Assembly: GCF_051020765.1 (NCBI RefSeq)
Contig: NC_134944.1
Location: 310,001 to 374,000 of the forward strand
Origin: Lasioglossum baleicum
Taxonomy: Eukaryota > Arthropoda > Insecta > Hymenoptera > Halictidae
DNA length: 64,000 nucleotides
Reading direction: 5' to 3'
Part shown: positions 1 to 10,012 of the stretch, one piece after another
Layout of the letters: each line of letters begins with the position of its first letter
Position numbering within the stretch: position 1 is the first letter of the stretch
Notes under the pieces: generated by a model
What the model was told of the DNA's origin: nothing
What the model saw: the letters and a program-made list of their open reading frames with translations, nothing else
Databases searched by the model: none
Program-made: the position numbers and the translations under genes

Positions 1-151
1 TTATTCTGTAAGTCTATCAGGCTCTGATAAACCTTGAGCATTCTACAGGAGCAATTAAAAAATGAAATCAACTTAATTAATATTTCTACAGTATAGACAT
101 TACATCTAGAAATATAAATCACGTTTCCAACAATTCAGTTGGCTCAGCGCG
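1..151 (+). repeat. Left outer arm of a long inverted repeat
   Basis: The first 151 bases are the reverse complement of 7741-7891 with about one mismatch. The arm ends in TTGGCTCAGCGCG, which fits a Pol III A-box. The arm reaches the window edge, so its true outer end may lie outside. It was probably the end of a tRNA-related repeat copied in inverted orientation. Confidence 0.85.
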
Positions 152-160
152 TTAGGCGTT

Positions 161-725
161 CATACCTAGGAAAGATCATCAAGATTTTCATCGACTAGAT
201 AAAAAAAAATGCTGGTGGCTCTCACCAAATGACACTCCCATGTGAGAGCTACTCGAGCGGAAAATTATAGTGCCCAACATCACACTAGGGCCACTTAAAT
301 GACTTGAGAGATCTACATGTAAAACTCAACATCATCATATTGTACCGTGGCACGATAGCTACCTAATATTATATGTATACAATATGTACATATATATCGT
401 TGTTAGTAATAAGTTAGTCCCTAAGTAGTACTTAAGCAAACATCCTATACCAAAGACTGTTAAGGGGGTTTTTTTTAAATAAAACTTTTTCCCCATTCTC
501 CCTTCCATTATCCGTTAAGGCGCCTCAGCTTACAAGTAATCCAACCGTTACACAGTTCCTATTTATTCTTCCACCGTCCAAAGATTTGTCAAGCACCGAG
601 ATTCGCACGCGAGCGAACAATCAGCTTAACATAGCAATACTGTGTGGAGATTTTTATTATGTTTGTTGACTCCTGTTAACTCTGATTGTACTAATATATT
701 CAATAAACATGTTTAAAAAAAAAAA
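161..725 (+). mobile_element. 565-bp poly(A)-tailed insertion (SINE or 5'-truncated LINE)
   Basis: The segment ends with AATAAA near 702 and a run of about 11 A. It is flanked by a 14-bp target duplication, GCGCGTTAGGCGTT at 147-160 and a copy with one mismatch at 726-739. That is the signature of target-primed reverse transcription. It has no ORF and no recognisable family. It sits inside the tRNA-like part of the left inverted-repeat arm, in the same orientation as that segment. Confidence 0.65.
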
Positions 726-790
726 GCGCGTTAAGCGTTCGACTGTTGATCTGCTTATACTAGGTTCGCTCCCGGCATAGGTATACATTT
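726..790 (+). repeat. tRNA-like segment of the left arm (A/B box remnant)
   Basis: The sequence runs from GCGCGTTAAGCG to GGTTCGCTCCC, close to the B-box pattern GGTTCGANNCC. It aligns with the segment at 1561-1629 on the other strand, roughly 80 percent identical by eye. With the A-box at about 139-151 it rebuilds a tRNA-derived SINE-like head. No convincing cloverleaf folds, so it is not a functional tRNA gene. Confidence 0.55.
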
Positions 791-1560
791 TTTTTACTTG
801 ATTAATTCTTTTTTTTTATGTCTGACTATATAATAATCAATGGTGTGTTTGTAGATTTCTTTTAGAAGCAATATCTACATATTCAAAAAAAATATTTTAA
901 GGTGAAATTCGCAAAAAAATTATAATGCATACATAGCTTGTGCGGATCTTAATTATCTCAGTTTCTTTTTATCGTGTTTTCTGTAAAGCATATTTTATTT
1001 TATCGATGAATTGAAAGATTTATTTATGTTGAAAATTGGAGGAACTTCTGGCAGTACTCGACATTTTCAGCAGTAATTCCATTTATGTGTCTTCGAGTTT
1101 TAAATACTTTGTTATAGAGAAAAGAAAGAAATCCAAGTTGTAGAAATGGCTCTATTGTTGTTTACTTCTTTTGAGGCATTCAATTTGGTACCTCGTCTCT
1201 TATGCGGAACAGCAATTGTTGTGTATGTACCACTCAGGGTTGCTAATGAAATATTTCACAGTGAAAGCAGATGTTCCGATACTTGTCAATAAACTAACGG
1301 ATCTATAAAAGCATATTTAGAATGACAAACTTTTGATGTTTCATTAACTTTTACCTTTGTTCACCTTTATACGTTTACATTTTCTTTTCTTTACTCGCCT
1401 TACGACTCTGTTAGACACAACTACTATATTTGGTGTATTTTACCTTAAAATACTTTTTAAATTTCTTAATATTGCTTTTAAAAGAATTCTACAAAAATAT
1501 CCTTGACTAGTGTGAAGTTAGATATAAAAAAAGAAGAGAATTGAGATGAAATAAAAAAAA
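791..1560. other. AT-rich centre of the long inverted repeat, no gene
   Basis: No ORF of note. From 791 to about 930 the sequence resembles the reverse complement of about 1440-1560, for example the shared TATTTTAAGGT block at about 890-900 and 1440-1450. This shows that the inverted repeat continues towards a centre near 1.2 kb, but more diverged than its outer ends. The middle (about 950-1400) shows nothing I can assign. Confidence 0.45.
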
Positions 1561-1629
1561 TACACCTACGACGGGCGCGAACCTAGCATAGGCCGGTCCA
1601 CAATCGAACGCCTAACGCGCTGAGCCAAC
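1561..1629 (-). repeat. tRNA-like segment of the right arm (A/B box, SINE-like head)
   Basis: On the minus strand this reads from an A-box (TGGCTCAGCGCG) through about 40 nt to a B-box-like GGTTCGCGCCC. The LINE at 1630-7740 splits it from the rest of its arm at 7741-7891. The same 14-mer CGCGCTGAGCCAAC is present at 1616-1629 and 7741-7754. Confidence 0.6.
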
Positions 1630-2131
1630 TTTTTTTTTTTTTTTTTTTTAAAGAGCGTTTATTGTAAATGTTGTTTATTGCGCCCGTTTATTGTGCCTGA
1701 ATAAAATATGTAATTACAATAGGTACATGAAACTTTTTACGCACAAAAGTTTGACGTAGTGTGAAAATTAGGAGATTAAACTAAAGGCCCGTAGGGACGG
1801 GCTCGCGCGGTTTAGCATTGTACGTTTTATTGCACTTAATGCAGGTGTGTCGGCTTAGTCTAAGAGGTTTTCTTATATTATTGTATAGTTCGAAGTGTAC
1901 AGAAAGGCACGGTGGAAAAACTGTACATTTGATCGATGTTTTGAGTTTTGTCGGAGTTTTCTGGGTGTCAACCCGTTAATGGTTTTATTTTTATTGGAGT
2001 GCTTGGCCCTGAGAAATCTGAATCAAAAGCGCTGGGAGTGTGTCTTAGAGTTAACTTAAACTTATGTATAACTGAGCATTACAATTTTTTTTTTTTTTTT
2101 TTATATATTATATGTGTGTAATGTGTTTGAG

Positions 2132-4099
2132 TTATGTTGATGGGACGAGCCACCAGTATCTTTTAGTGTTTTTCCTGTGGTCGTTTTCTGTATCGAATTC
2201 TGTTAGTTTATATAGAAATCTCATTTCTGGGCCGTGTATGTTTATGTTGCTGTTGTATGTTATTGTTTTGTTGAAGTTTTTTCGGTTGTAGTGATATATA
2301 ATTGGATATCCGTGTGTGTTTTGTATGAGACCAGCGGAGTCAAGGTGTATGAAAGCTTCCGGTGGTGTGTATCCTGTGAATCTTGTTTTTTCTAAATATT
2401 GGGGGTTCGGAAAGGTAGAGCTGAAAATGAGGCTGTTGTTATCTACGTTTCTTGTGTTTGCCCAGTGATTTCTTGTGGTCTTTAGCATGAATAGGTCTAT
2501 GCGCATTGTTTTTGATTTTTTTAGCAGTGCGTGGTTGCTGTAATATTTTGTATAGTTTGATTCCGGGGTTTTATACGCGTTCAAACAGGCTCTGAGGCAT
2601 CTTCGTTCGAACAAGCGGATTTTCTCCATCGTACTGGCGCTGATGTTATACCAGATAGGTATTCCGTAGGTGAGTATCGGTCTGATTAGTAGTTTGTAAC
2701 AAAGAAGTTTAACTTCTTTGTCAAGGTATTTGGAGTAGAAAATCCGCTTGTTCGCTGCGACTGCCTTTTGAGCTTTTTCGATTTGTATTTGTACATGTTC
2801 GTTGAAATGAAGCTTAAAGTCTAAGTATACTCCTAAATATCGGACGACCTTTTTGTGTGGTATTTTTAAGTTTGTGTCTCTGTTGTCTTGTATGTGGAAG
2901 AGTTTGGCGTTCGTACGTACGTCATTATTTGCGTCTGAGTTTTTTGAAAGAGTTGGTCTGAAAAGTATTGTCTCGCATTTATTAACGTTGATTTTAAGTT
3001 TCCATGTGTGAAAGTAGTCCTGTATTTTGTCAAACAATTCTTGTAGTTTCTTTTTAATTATTGACGGTCTATTATCGATAATGTATGATAAAAGGTCGTC
3101 CGCGTATGCTATGGCGCCTTTGCGGTTGTCCTCCTTCAGGTTGAACATTATAAGAAGGTCGCTTAGGTATAGGCTAAACGGGATGGGGGAATTTACGGCA
3201 CCCTGTTGTAGTCCGTTTTGTACTGTAAATACTATGGAGGAGGAGTTTTGCCCTTCGGACACCTTGAATGTTTTGTTATGGGTCATGCTCCATAGCATTT
3301 TTATGAGGTGAGGTGGGAAATTCTTTTTGATTAGTTTGAAGAAAAGTCCGTCCAGCCAAACAGTGTCGAATGCTTTTTCTAAATCTATGAATATTGCTCC
3401 TACGCAGTCTCCTGCATTTCGGGCCCAGCAGATGTCTGCTGTAAATTTAGCTATAGCGTGTATTGTCGAATGTCTGCGTCTGAATCCAAATTGAGTTTCC
3501 GGTATTAAATTATTTGTGGAGGAGAAGTGTTCTATTGCATTGTTGATTGTTATTTCAAATATCTTGCTTATGTTTGGTAAGAGGCTTATTGGTCTATAGC
3601 TGGCTGGGTCATTACTGTTTTTACCCTTCTTTTTTAATGCAATCACTTTTGCGGTTTTCCATGCGGATGGGAAATGCATTCTGTTGAGGCAGTTATTAAA
3701 TAATATTGCGTAATTGTGTGTGTAAACTGGTGGTAGATGTTTGAGGATTATGTTTGGGATGTTGTCGTAGCTGGCAGACTTTTTGTTGTTGAGATTTTTT
3801 AGGATTTGGGTTAGCTCGAATGTGGATGTGAAGTAATTTGGAGGGATTGAGTTGGGGTTCGGGTTGTCTGCTCTGTTGTCGTTGGAGAATATGCAAACTG
3901 TATTGTCGTTTCGTATGTCTTCGTCTATTTCTGTTTTCAACTTTAGAATTTTTTGATTTATTATGTTAGATAGTTGTTGTTTGCCCATGTTTTTATTCTG
4001 TGTGTGTGCCTTTTCAAAGTGCGCTCCTAGTACGTTTAGTTTGTCATTTATGTCTGTTATTCTTATGTTGTCGTCCTCGTCTATTTGTGCTTCATTCAT
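2132..4099 (-). CDS. LINE ORF2, reverse transcriptase part
   Basis: The protein copies the element RNA at the nicked target. The 655-residue frame shows the RT blocks: SYRPISLLPNISK (block 2), FIDLEKAFDTV (block with catalytic Asp), GLQQGAVNSP, and AYADDLL near residue 330 (the YADD catalytic pair). The thumb and a C-terminal region with conserved Trp follow. I see no RNase H domain. The Met at 4099 is internal: the same frame is open upstream to about 4200, where it should join the endonuclease. A one-base shift separates the two. The ORF ends with a normal stop ahead of the 3' UTR. Confidence 0.85.
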   Translation of the reverse strand: MNEAQIDEDDNIRITDINDKLNVLGAHFEKAHTQNKNMGKQQLSNIINQKILKLKTEIDEDIRNDNTVCIFSNDNRADNPNPNSIPPNYFTSTFELTQILKNLNNKKSASYDNIPNIILKHLPPVYTHNYAILFNNCLNRMHFPSAWKTAKVIALKKKGKNSNDPASYRPISLLPNISKIFEITINNAIEHFSSTNNLIPETQFGFRRRHSTIHAIAKFTADICWARNAGDCVGAIFIDLEKAFDTVWLDGLFFKLIKKNFPPHLIKMLWSMTHNKTFKVSEGQNSSSIVFTVQNGLQQGAVNSPIPFSLYLSDLLIMFNLKEDNRKGAIAYADDLLSYIIDNRPSIIKKKLQELFDKIQDYFHTWKLKINVNKCETILFRPTLSKNSDANNDVRTNAKLFHIQDNRDTNLKIPHKKVVRYLGVYLDFKLHFNEHVQIQIEKAQKAVAANKRIFYSKYLDKEVKLLCYKLLIRPILTYGIPIWYNISASTMEKIRLFERRCLRACLNAYKTPESNYTKYYSNHALLKKSKTMRIDLFMLKTTRNHWANTRNVDNNSLIFSSTFPNPQYLEKTRFTGYTPPEAFIHLDSAGLIQNTHGYPIIYHYNRKNFNKTITYNSNINIHGPEMRFLYKLTEFDTENDHRKNTKRYWWLVPST

Positions 4100-4191
4100 G
4101 TTTATGTTGGCATTTGTGATTATTTCTGTGTTTGATGTGTTGATTTTTAGCGTGTCTATTGCGTTCTGTTCTTTAGGTCGGAATATTGTTT

Positions 4192-5448
4192 TTATAGAAG
4201 GAAAGAGCTCTTTGGGTTTGTGCGTTGAGAGGTTTGATATTTTTTTTTCCAGAAGTTGCTTACTGAGCTTTGGAATTCGGTTTTGATTTTTTTTCTGATT
4301 GTTTTGAGTATGTGTTTCAGAATGTTTATTATTGTGTCGTTTGAGTCGGTGAAGTTGTTTATCGATGTCAGTCTGTTGAGTTTGGTAATTAGTGTACTTT
4401 TTAGTTTTTTTAGTTTTGTTATGGAAGGGGTGATGTATCTGTCTGATGCGTTGTAATTGTAAGATATGCGTGGTATTGATCGTTCAATGGCTGTGTTTAT
4501 GTTTTTGTTTAATGTTTCTATGTAATTGTCAATTTCGGTGATTGTTAGGTTTTTTGTATTTGGGATATCAGTGTCGTCTATGTTTAGTAGTTCCTTTTGG
4601 AATTTGAGCCAGTCGGTTTTGCTGTAGTTGTATATGATGTTTGTGGGTGGTACTTCTATGATCATTTGGTTGTTGGGGAGAAGTGATATTATTATTTCTG
4701 TTGCTTTATGGTCGCTGTCGAAGTCTAATGTTTTTAGTCTGCCGGGGGTAGGTTGATTATGAAATTTAATTCTGTTGTCTGCTAGGCAAATGTCTATAAA
4801 TGAACCGCTCTTTGGGTATGATGGCGACGCTGTGTTTAGTAGGGATACTCTGTTTTGTATTTGATTATTGAGTAGCCACCTTTTTAGTGAGGATCCTCTG
4901 TTGTTGTTTGTGTTATTGTGCCAGTCGGTGTGTTTTGCGTTTAAGTCTCCTGCAATAATGTAGTAGTTATTTGTTTTATGCAGTTCTAGTGAGTTACTAA
5001 TTGTTGTGAGGTCTGCTGTAAATTCTTTGTTGTTGCTGCCTGGAGAGTATACTGCAATTAGGAATAGTCGACTTTGGTTTATTTTTATTTCAATTGCTGT
5101 TGATTCGAGATTTGAGCTATTTGAGCTGTTTGTCTGGACGGTTTTAAATTTTATGTTATCTCTGATGAGGATGCCGGTTCCCCCACCTCGTTTTGAGTTC
5201 GGTCTGTCGGATCTAATAAATATGTAATTCTTAAAGTTTACACGGTATCTATCGTTAAGTTTGGTTTCGCATAGCAGGACCGCATCCGGTTCGTGTACTT
5301 CTAAGAATTCGGAGAGTGACGCACGTTTTTCGTTTGAGATGAGTGAGTTAACGTTTAGCTCTATTATTTTTAGTGTTTGATGAGTAATTGTTTTGATATT
5401 GTTGGTGATACTAACGTTTGATGAATTGTTTTGTGCGTTTGGATACAT
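4192..5448 (-). CDS. LINE ORF2, apurinic-type endonuclease part
   Basis: This domain nicks target DNA to start target-primed reverse transcription. Motifs in order: ELNVNSL near the N-terminus (Asn), LLCETKLND (catalytic Glu), AGDLNAKHTDW (Asp/Asn) and DSDHKATEI (catalytic Asp-His). The start ATG lies one base past the ORF1 stop (TAGAATG), which suggests stop-restart translation of ORF2. The frame stops at 4192 in a region that continues smoothly in the next frame, so this is a frameshift break rather than a natural end. Confidence 0.85.
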   Translation of the reverse strand: MYPNAQNNSSNVSITNNIKTITHQTLKIIELNVNSLISNEKRASLSEFLEVHEPDAVLLCETKLNDRYRVNFKNYIFIRSDRPNSKRGGGTGILIRDNIKFKTVQTNSSNSSNLESTAIEIKINQSRLFLIAVYSPGSNNKEFTADLTTISNSLELHKTNNYYIIAGDLNAKHTDWHNNTNNNRGSSLKRWLLNNQIQNRVSLLNTASPSYPKSGSFIDICLADNRIKFHNQPTPGRLKTLDFDSDHKATEIIISLLPNNQMIIEVPPTNIIYNYSKTDWLKFQKELLNIDDTDIPNTKNLTITEIDNYIETLNKNINTAIERSIPRISYNYNASDRYITPSITKLKKLKSTLITKLNRLTSINNFTDSNDTIINILKHILKTIRKKIKTEFQSSVSNFWKKKYQTSQRTNPKSSFLL

Positions 5449-5449
5449 T

Positions 5450-6943
5450 CTAAATTTCTACGTTACATGCCTGAGCTAATGAGTTGATTCTGTTGCTATT
5501 ATTTTTAATTTGATTTGTTAGTTGATCTGTTTGAGATTTTATGGCTGAGTCTATTATATATTTTATTTGGGAGATTAGAGAGAGAGCGTTTTGTGATTGA
5601 GGTTGGGTTTGGTGTGTGGTTGGGATTGTTGTTGGATGGGTCGAGGCTGTGTTTATTAGGTTTGATAGTTCTTTTCTGTCTGTGTTGTTTGTTACGATCT
5701 GGCTGAAAGATTTGTACGGTTTGATGAAGTTTGAAGTGAACGTGTGTATGGTTTCCTTTTCTAATTGAGTAGCTAATCTTTTTGATTCTATTCTTTCTTT
5801 CAGTTCTTTTAATTTTGGGCAACCTCTGTAGGAGGCTGGATGTCCATGTGTTTTGCAGTTGACGCAATATGGGGGAGAGTCTGCGTTTTCGGTTTGGGAG
5901 TCTGCGGAACGTGGACACTCTCCGGGATTGTGATCGTGTTCACATTTGACGCATCTATAATTTAAGTTGCAGTTTTGAGCTACATGTCCTATGCGTTGGC
6001 ATCTCATGCACTGGATGCGATCCTTTTTTATTATTTTCTCCCATTTGACAATTGTGTGTAATAGGGATTTGATTTGATTCAGATTTTTCGGGTTGCTATC
6101 CGCGGATATTTGTACCATGAATATTGGTAGGGTTCTGCCTTCTTCTGAGGATTTTTTTGTAGTGAATCTTTTTACTGAAATGAAGGAGAGGCCTTCAATT
6201 TTTAAATTATTTAGAGCTGTGAGAATTTCGTCGGGGTCAAAGTTTCCTTCTACGTTTTTGAGTAAGATCGTTGTGTTTTTGTCTGCTTTTGGTGTATATG
6301 TGAAGAATTGAATTTGCATGTTTTTAAGTGTTTCGCACGCTGTTTTGTGGTTAGCTATCGATTGGGTCTGTAGTATGTGTTTGTTGTTGTTAAGTTTTTT
6401 GAAGTTGAAATCGTTCATTATGAGAGATAGTTTGGCTATTATATTTTTGATTGTGTTAATGTGAATAGTGATGGGGGGAGGTTTGAGTGATTTTTTGAAG
6501 GTGGAATTATCTTCGAACTCAGAAGAAGGCAGTGTTTGTTCGTTTTTACCTGTTAGGTGAGGGTATTTCGCGGTACCGTTCTTTATGACTTTCGGGTGGT
6601 GTGAGAGAGTTGTTGTGCCGCTGGGCCCTGCTGACATTTGCTGGGTAGGGCTACCTGGGATTGTCACTGTGTTGTTTGCTGGAACGGATGTTGGTGATGT
6701 TGAAGTTGGTGTTGGTGCGGGAGTGAGGGTTTCTCCGGTTTTTCCTGTCCTATTGTTGAGCTGCGCTGGGATTTTATTGGGGATGGAGTTTTCCTGGTTT
6801 ATTGGTGCTTTGGCCGTGTCCTTTTTTTTAGATAAAGAGTCGTCTTCTGTGCTGTTGTGGGGTCTTTTGGTACCTGCTCCGGTTAATGGTTTTTGCCTGT
6901 TGACGTCGTCTTCGATTTCGGTTGGGGTGGGCGTAATGTCCAT
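5450..6943 (-). CDS. LINE ORF1 (Gag-like nucleic-acid-binding protein), main part
   Basis: A 497-residue frame with a low-complexity Pro/Thr N-terminus, a middle domain of the type found in insect LINE Gags, and three zinc knuckles near residues 312-373: CMRCQRIGHVAQNC, CVKCEHDHNPGEC and CVNCKTHGHPASYRGC. It probably packages element RNA. The listed Met is internal: the frame is open upstream to about 7000 and reads NRYAVLD just before it, as expected for the middle of a Gag. Its true N-terminus is the coiled-coil ORF at 6946-7473 in another frame. Confidence 0.85.
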   Translation of the reverse strand: MDITPTPTEIEDDVNRQKPLTGAGTKRPHNSTEDDSLSKKKDTAKAPINQENSIPNKIPAQLNNRTGKTGETLTPAPTPTSTSPTSVPANNTVTIPGSPTQQMSAGPSGTTTLSHHPKVIKNGTAKYPHLTGKNEQTLPSSEFEDNSTFKKSLKPPPITIHINTIKNIIAKLSLIMNDFNFKKLNNNKHILQTQSIANHKTACETLKNMQIQFFTYTPKADKNTTILLKNVEGNFDPDEILTALNNLKIEGLSFISVKRFTTKKSSEEGRTLPIFMVQISADSNPKNLNQIKSLLHTIVKWEKIIKKDRIQCMRCQRIGHVAQNCNLNYRCVKCEHDHNPGECPRSADSQTENADSPPYCVNCKTHGHPASYRGCPKLKELKERIESKRLATQLEKETIHTFTSNFIKPYKSFSQIVTNNTDRKELSNLINTASTHPTTIPTTHQTQPQSQNALSLISQIKYIIDSAIKSQTDQLTNQIKNNSNRINSLAQACNVEI

Positions 6944-6945
6944 GT

Positions 6946-7473
6946 CTAGGACTGCGTATCTGTTTGGGTTTGTGAAGTCTTGAGCTGTTGGAGCAGGCTT
7001 ATTTTTTTCCGTTCTTCTTCTAATTGTTCTTTTAAAGATTCGATCGTTTTGTAAAGGTTTTCGACCGTTTTGTTGAGGTTGCTTATCATTTGGATTAATT
7101 CTTCTACGGATGCATTGTCCAGGTTGCTGTTTCCTTTTTTTGCTGTTTGTTGGGCGGTTTTCGTTGTCTTCGTTTTTGCCATTTCTGTGGTTATCGGTGT
7201 GGTTTTGAATCGAGTTAATTTGTTTATTAAGTTTGGTGAGGGATTAACTCTTTTTGGTGTTTTGTTTTTAGCTAATAACTGTTTGATCAGGTGCGCAGTA
7301 TGCGGTTCCGTGATGTCTTCGGTGGAAATTACATTCGGTTTTGTTTTTGTTGGCTGTCGTGATGTAGGTTGGTTGTATAGTGTAGGTGTGTGTGCTGCTC
7401 CTGGTGGGGAGTTCACATGTTCGATTGTTTCTGAGGATGATACACTTTCTGGGTTGAGTACCCCGTTTGGCAT
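6946..7473 (-). CDS. LINE ORF1, N-terminal coiled-coil part
   Basis: A 175-residue frame, Pro/Thr-rich at first and then a heptad-like helix (about residues 120-165, rich in Leu/Glu/Lys) likely to form a coiled coil for Gag assembly. The zero frame runs into a stop at 6946. At a run of seven A (T at 7002-7008 on the plus strand) a one-base backward shift leads into the main Gag frame. It could be a homopolymer indel or programmed slippage. The canonical slippery heptamer rule is not fully met, because the first base is G. Confidence 0.7.
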   Translation of the reverse strand: MPNGVLNPESVSSSETIEHVNSPPGAAHTPTLYNQPTSRQPTKTKPNVISTEDITEPHTAHLIKQLLAKNKTPKRVNPSPNLINKLTRFKTTPITTEMAKTKTTKTAQQTAKKGNSNLDNASVEELIQMISNLNKTVENLYKTIESLKEQLEEERKKISLLQQLKTSQTQTDTQS

Positions 7474-7740
7474 CGCGCGGATGCGCGCGAACTGATTTGA
7501 ATTTTCCCTATCCGTACACTTTGATTTTTTTTAATTTCTTATCACTGAATGTAACACAATGTGTTTTCGCTTCACAGTGCACTTGAGCACTGTGTTTTGC
7601 CGCACCACTGAACTGATAGGTTGAATGATAGACTCGGATCGGAACTTGTCGATTTTTTGGTGTGTACACCTGAGGGTTGCCTGGAGCGCAGGTAGCTCTC
7701 GGGGACAACCTACCCCTGCGAAGGGGTTTACTGTCGACTG

Positions 7741-7891
7741 CGCGCTGAGCCAACTGAATTGTTGGAAACGTGATTTATATTTCTAGATGTAATGTCTATA
7801 CTGTAGAAATATTAATTAAGTTGATTTCATTTTTTAATTGCTTCTGTAGAATGCTCAAGGTTTATCAGAGCCTGATAGACTTACAGAATAA
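7741..7891 (-). repeat. Right outer arm of the long inverted repeat
   Basis: Reverse complement of 1-151 with about one mismatch. It continues, across the LINE insertion, into 1629 and down. Together the arms would form a very long hairpin, or mark a two-copy inverted insertion. Confidence 0.85.
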
Positions 7892-8770
7892 ATAGAACGT
7901 AACAATTTTAAGGTTAGCTTAGTTCTTCGCGGAAAAAACGTCGAAAAAATCGGCTTTTATTTTTTTTAACAACAGCGCACCAAACCGAAAAATCTGAAAA
8001 AATTCATGAACAATACTTATAACAATATACTGCTACTGTAAAAATACAAATGTGGACACTCTAGAACTTCCATGTGAAATCTGCATATTTTCGATTTTTT
8101 TGAGGTTTTTGATTTTTTACAAGCAGGATTTCCCTTTTAAAAATCTGAAACTAATTGCAAAGTATGTATTTGGGTTCTTGACATGTGTCAGATTTTTTTC
8201 AGAATTTCTAAACGTCATTAACTAGGGAAAATAGGCCAAAAACTGACTTTTCGATTTTACCCGATATATAACTACCCTCCCGATCGAGATACAGGGTTGA
8301 AATTTTGCACAGTATGTTTTTTCTTGGTGTTCTATCGAATGGCACGTCGATAAAGGGCATTTTTGACTATCTTATCCGGCTATACCCATTGGCTATTTAC
8401 AACCAAAAAGTTTGAAATTGGTCTCAATCGCGTGTATGCTATTAGGCAGAATGTTCATGAATTTTTTCGTAATTTTTTATTGAACATGGTGTGATTAAAA
8501 ATTAATTTGGATGAGCACTTTTGACCATCTTATATCCGGCTATACGATTTTTCATACTTACTATTTGCAAAAAATCTGAAAAAATTCACAATCATAAGGA
8601 ATAATATCTACAATTTTGTAGAATTTTTCTAGAATTTTTAAGTATACCATTAAATAGGGAAAATGTGGGAAAAACCAATAATTAGTTTTTACCCTTTCAC
8701 TACCCTCCTGGTTGAGATAAAGGGTTCAAACTTACGAATATACATATAATATATATTTAAATTTTTTGGA
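7892..8770. other. AT-rich non-coding stretch with degenerate direct repeats
   Basis: No gene. Related blocks recur: AACTACCCTCC...GAGATACAGGGTT at 8270-8305 and a diverged copy at 8699-8728; AAAATCTGAAAAAATTCA at about 7988 and 8574; TATCCGGCTATAC at about 8374 and 8533. This looks like an old, decayed tandem or dispersed repeat of about 430 bp. Confidence 0.5.
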
Positions 8771-10012
8771 AGGTTAAAAAATGTAATTAAAAAAGTAATG
8801 AAAAATAAAAATAAAACTCGCTGCACGCGGGGACTCGAAGGCTAGCTCCAGATTGCGATTGATACGCTCGACGCGACGGCTCGACGGCCGAATTTCAGAA
8901 TCAGTTTCGTTTCCGTCAAGCAGGCGTGGATGTGGATGGAAAGTGCTAAAAATAGATTGTGGCTGGCGCAAGCGCACAAGCAGTGCACACGGACAGAGTA
9001 GAGGTACGCTGGTGTGTGTAGCGCGCGTGCAATCGAACAGGCACTCACACGGACAGAGTAGAGATACGTTCGTGTAGCGCGTGCGCAGTAGAAGCAACCT
9101 GGCGACGACGGTGCGTCAGAGTGGGGGGTCGAGTCGGCTGAGCGAGCGGAGAGGAAAAAACCCACGACCCATGATTCTGGCATCACTGCTGCTCTCAACA
9201 GTTCGCAAGTTCTCGTTCGCTTAGCTCGGTCGTAATATCTGTGGTTCTCAGGAGGACGCCGCCGCATGTCACATTGTACTTTCACTTTCGAGATATTGTC
9301 GTTTAAAATTTTGATCACTAATGCTTTGACAAGGACATTGGTTATAAATTGTATTATTTTTTCGAGCCTTTTGAATTGATTTTCGTGACGTTTTTTCTGG
9401 TAAATACCTAATTCTACACTATAAAGTTCAATAAATGCATAAACTGAAATTTTTTGAAATTGTGACATGCAGCATTTTTCTTGACACAATCACAGATATA
9501 TTTACATAACTTCGCTCTGTGGTTACACGTTACACTCGCGAGTGCGGTCTGCGTTGCGGCATTTGACTATTTGACTATTTATTAGATTGATTTGCTTGGA
9601 TTATGTGATTACGTGGATTACTTGGATTACGTGCACTACGTGGAAGGAAGGAAGAACGGAAGGTATTTGTACATATTTATATTGGTTGATCGGTTTCATT
9701 TTGCTCAAATGTCTCCCAGAATCTTGGCGTGAAAAAGCGTGAGAACGCTTGTCAGCACACCACGCGACAGTGCCATTTGCCATCACGTATGAGGTGCTAC
9801 GGGGCGAGTATGTTCACTTCAATGTAGAGTCCAAAATAGTAAATTGTTTGTTTCTTTATCACTTTATCACTCTCTTTTCATTATCATTATTATCATTTAT
9901 CACTTTAAACAAATCCAACACAATTCAGCTTTGGCCCATTCAGATTAGAATTAGCTTAGCAATATTCTAAATCGGCAAAATGATGGCTTAAACCAATTCA
10001 GTAAGGCAAGTA
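8771..10012. other. Intergenic stretch, no supported gene
   Basis: Open frames here (longest 215 codons on the minus strand, 8842-9489) have no recognisable domain and are rich in Arg/Ser/Cys from simple sequence, so I do not call them. The stretch includes a short tandem repeat (8990-9090) and a run of ATTACGTGG-like repeats at about 9600-9645. Confidence 0.5.
8990..9090. repeat. Short tandem repeat, two copies of about 50 bp
   Basis: CACACGGACAGAGTAGAG is followed by a GTGTAGCGCG block, and the pair is repeated. The two copies differ by a few bases and an indel. Confidence 0.6.

Larger units (their letters stand above)
1630..7740 (-). mobile_element. Full-length Jockey-like non-LTR retrotransposon (LINE)
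   Basis: A minus-strand element of about 6.1 kb with ORF1 (Gag-like) and ORF2 (endonuclease plus reverse transcriptase). It ends in a 20-nt poly(A), seen as T at 1630-1649, and is flanked by a 14-bp target duplication (1616-1629 and 7741-7754). The 5' UTR is 7474-7740 and the 3' UTR is about 1650-2131, with a second A-rich run at 2086-2102. Three Gag knuckles ending in a SYRGCP motif and an APE-type endonuclease suggest the Jockey superfamily. Each ORF carries one shift of reading frame, so this copy is probably inactive. Confidence 0.88.

Noticed and set aside
1561..1629. Possible tRNA gene
   Set aside because: A and B boxes are present but the T-stem and acceptor stem do not pair, so it is a tRNA-derived repeat.
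8842..9489. 215-codon minus-strand ORF
   Set aside because: Composition follows simple repeats; no recognisable domain, and the second half is read from a tandem repeat.
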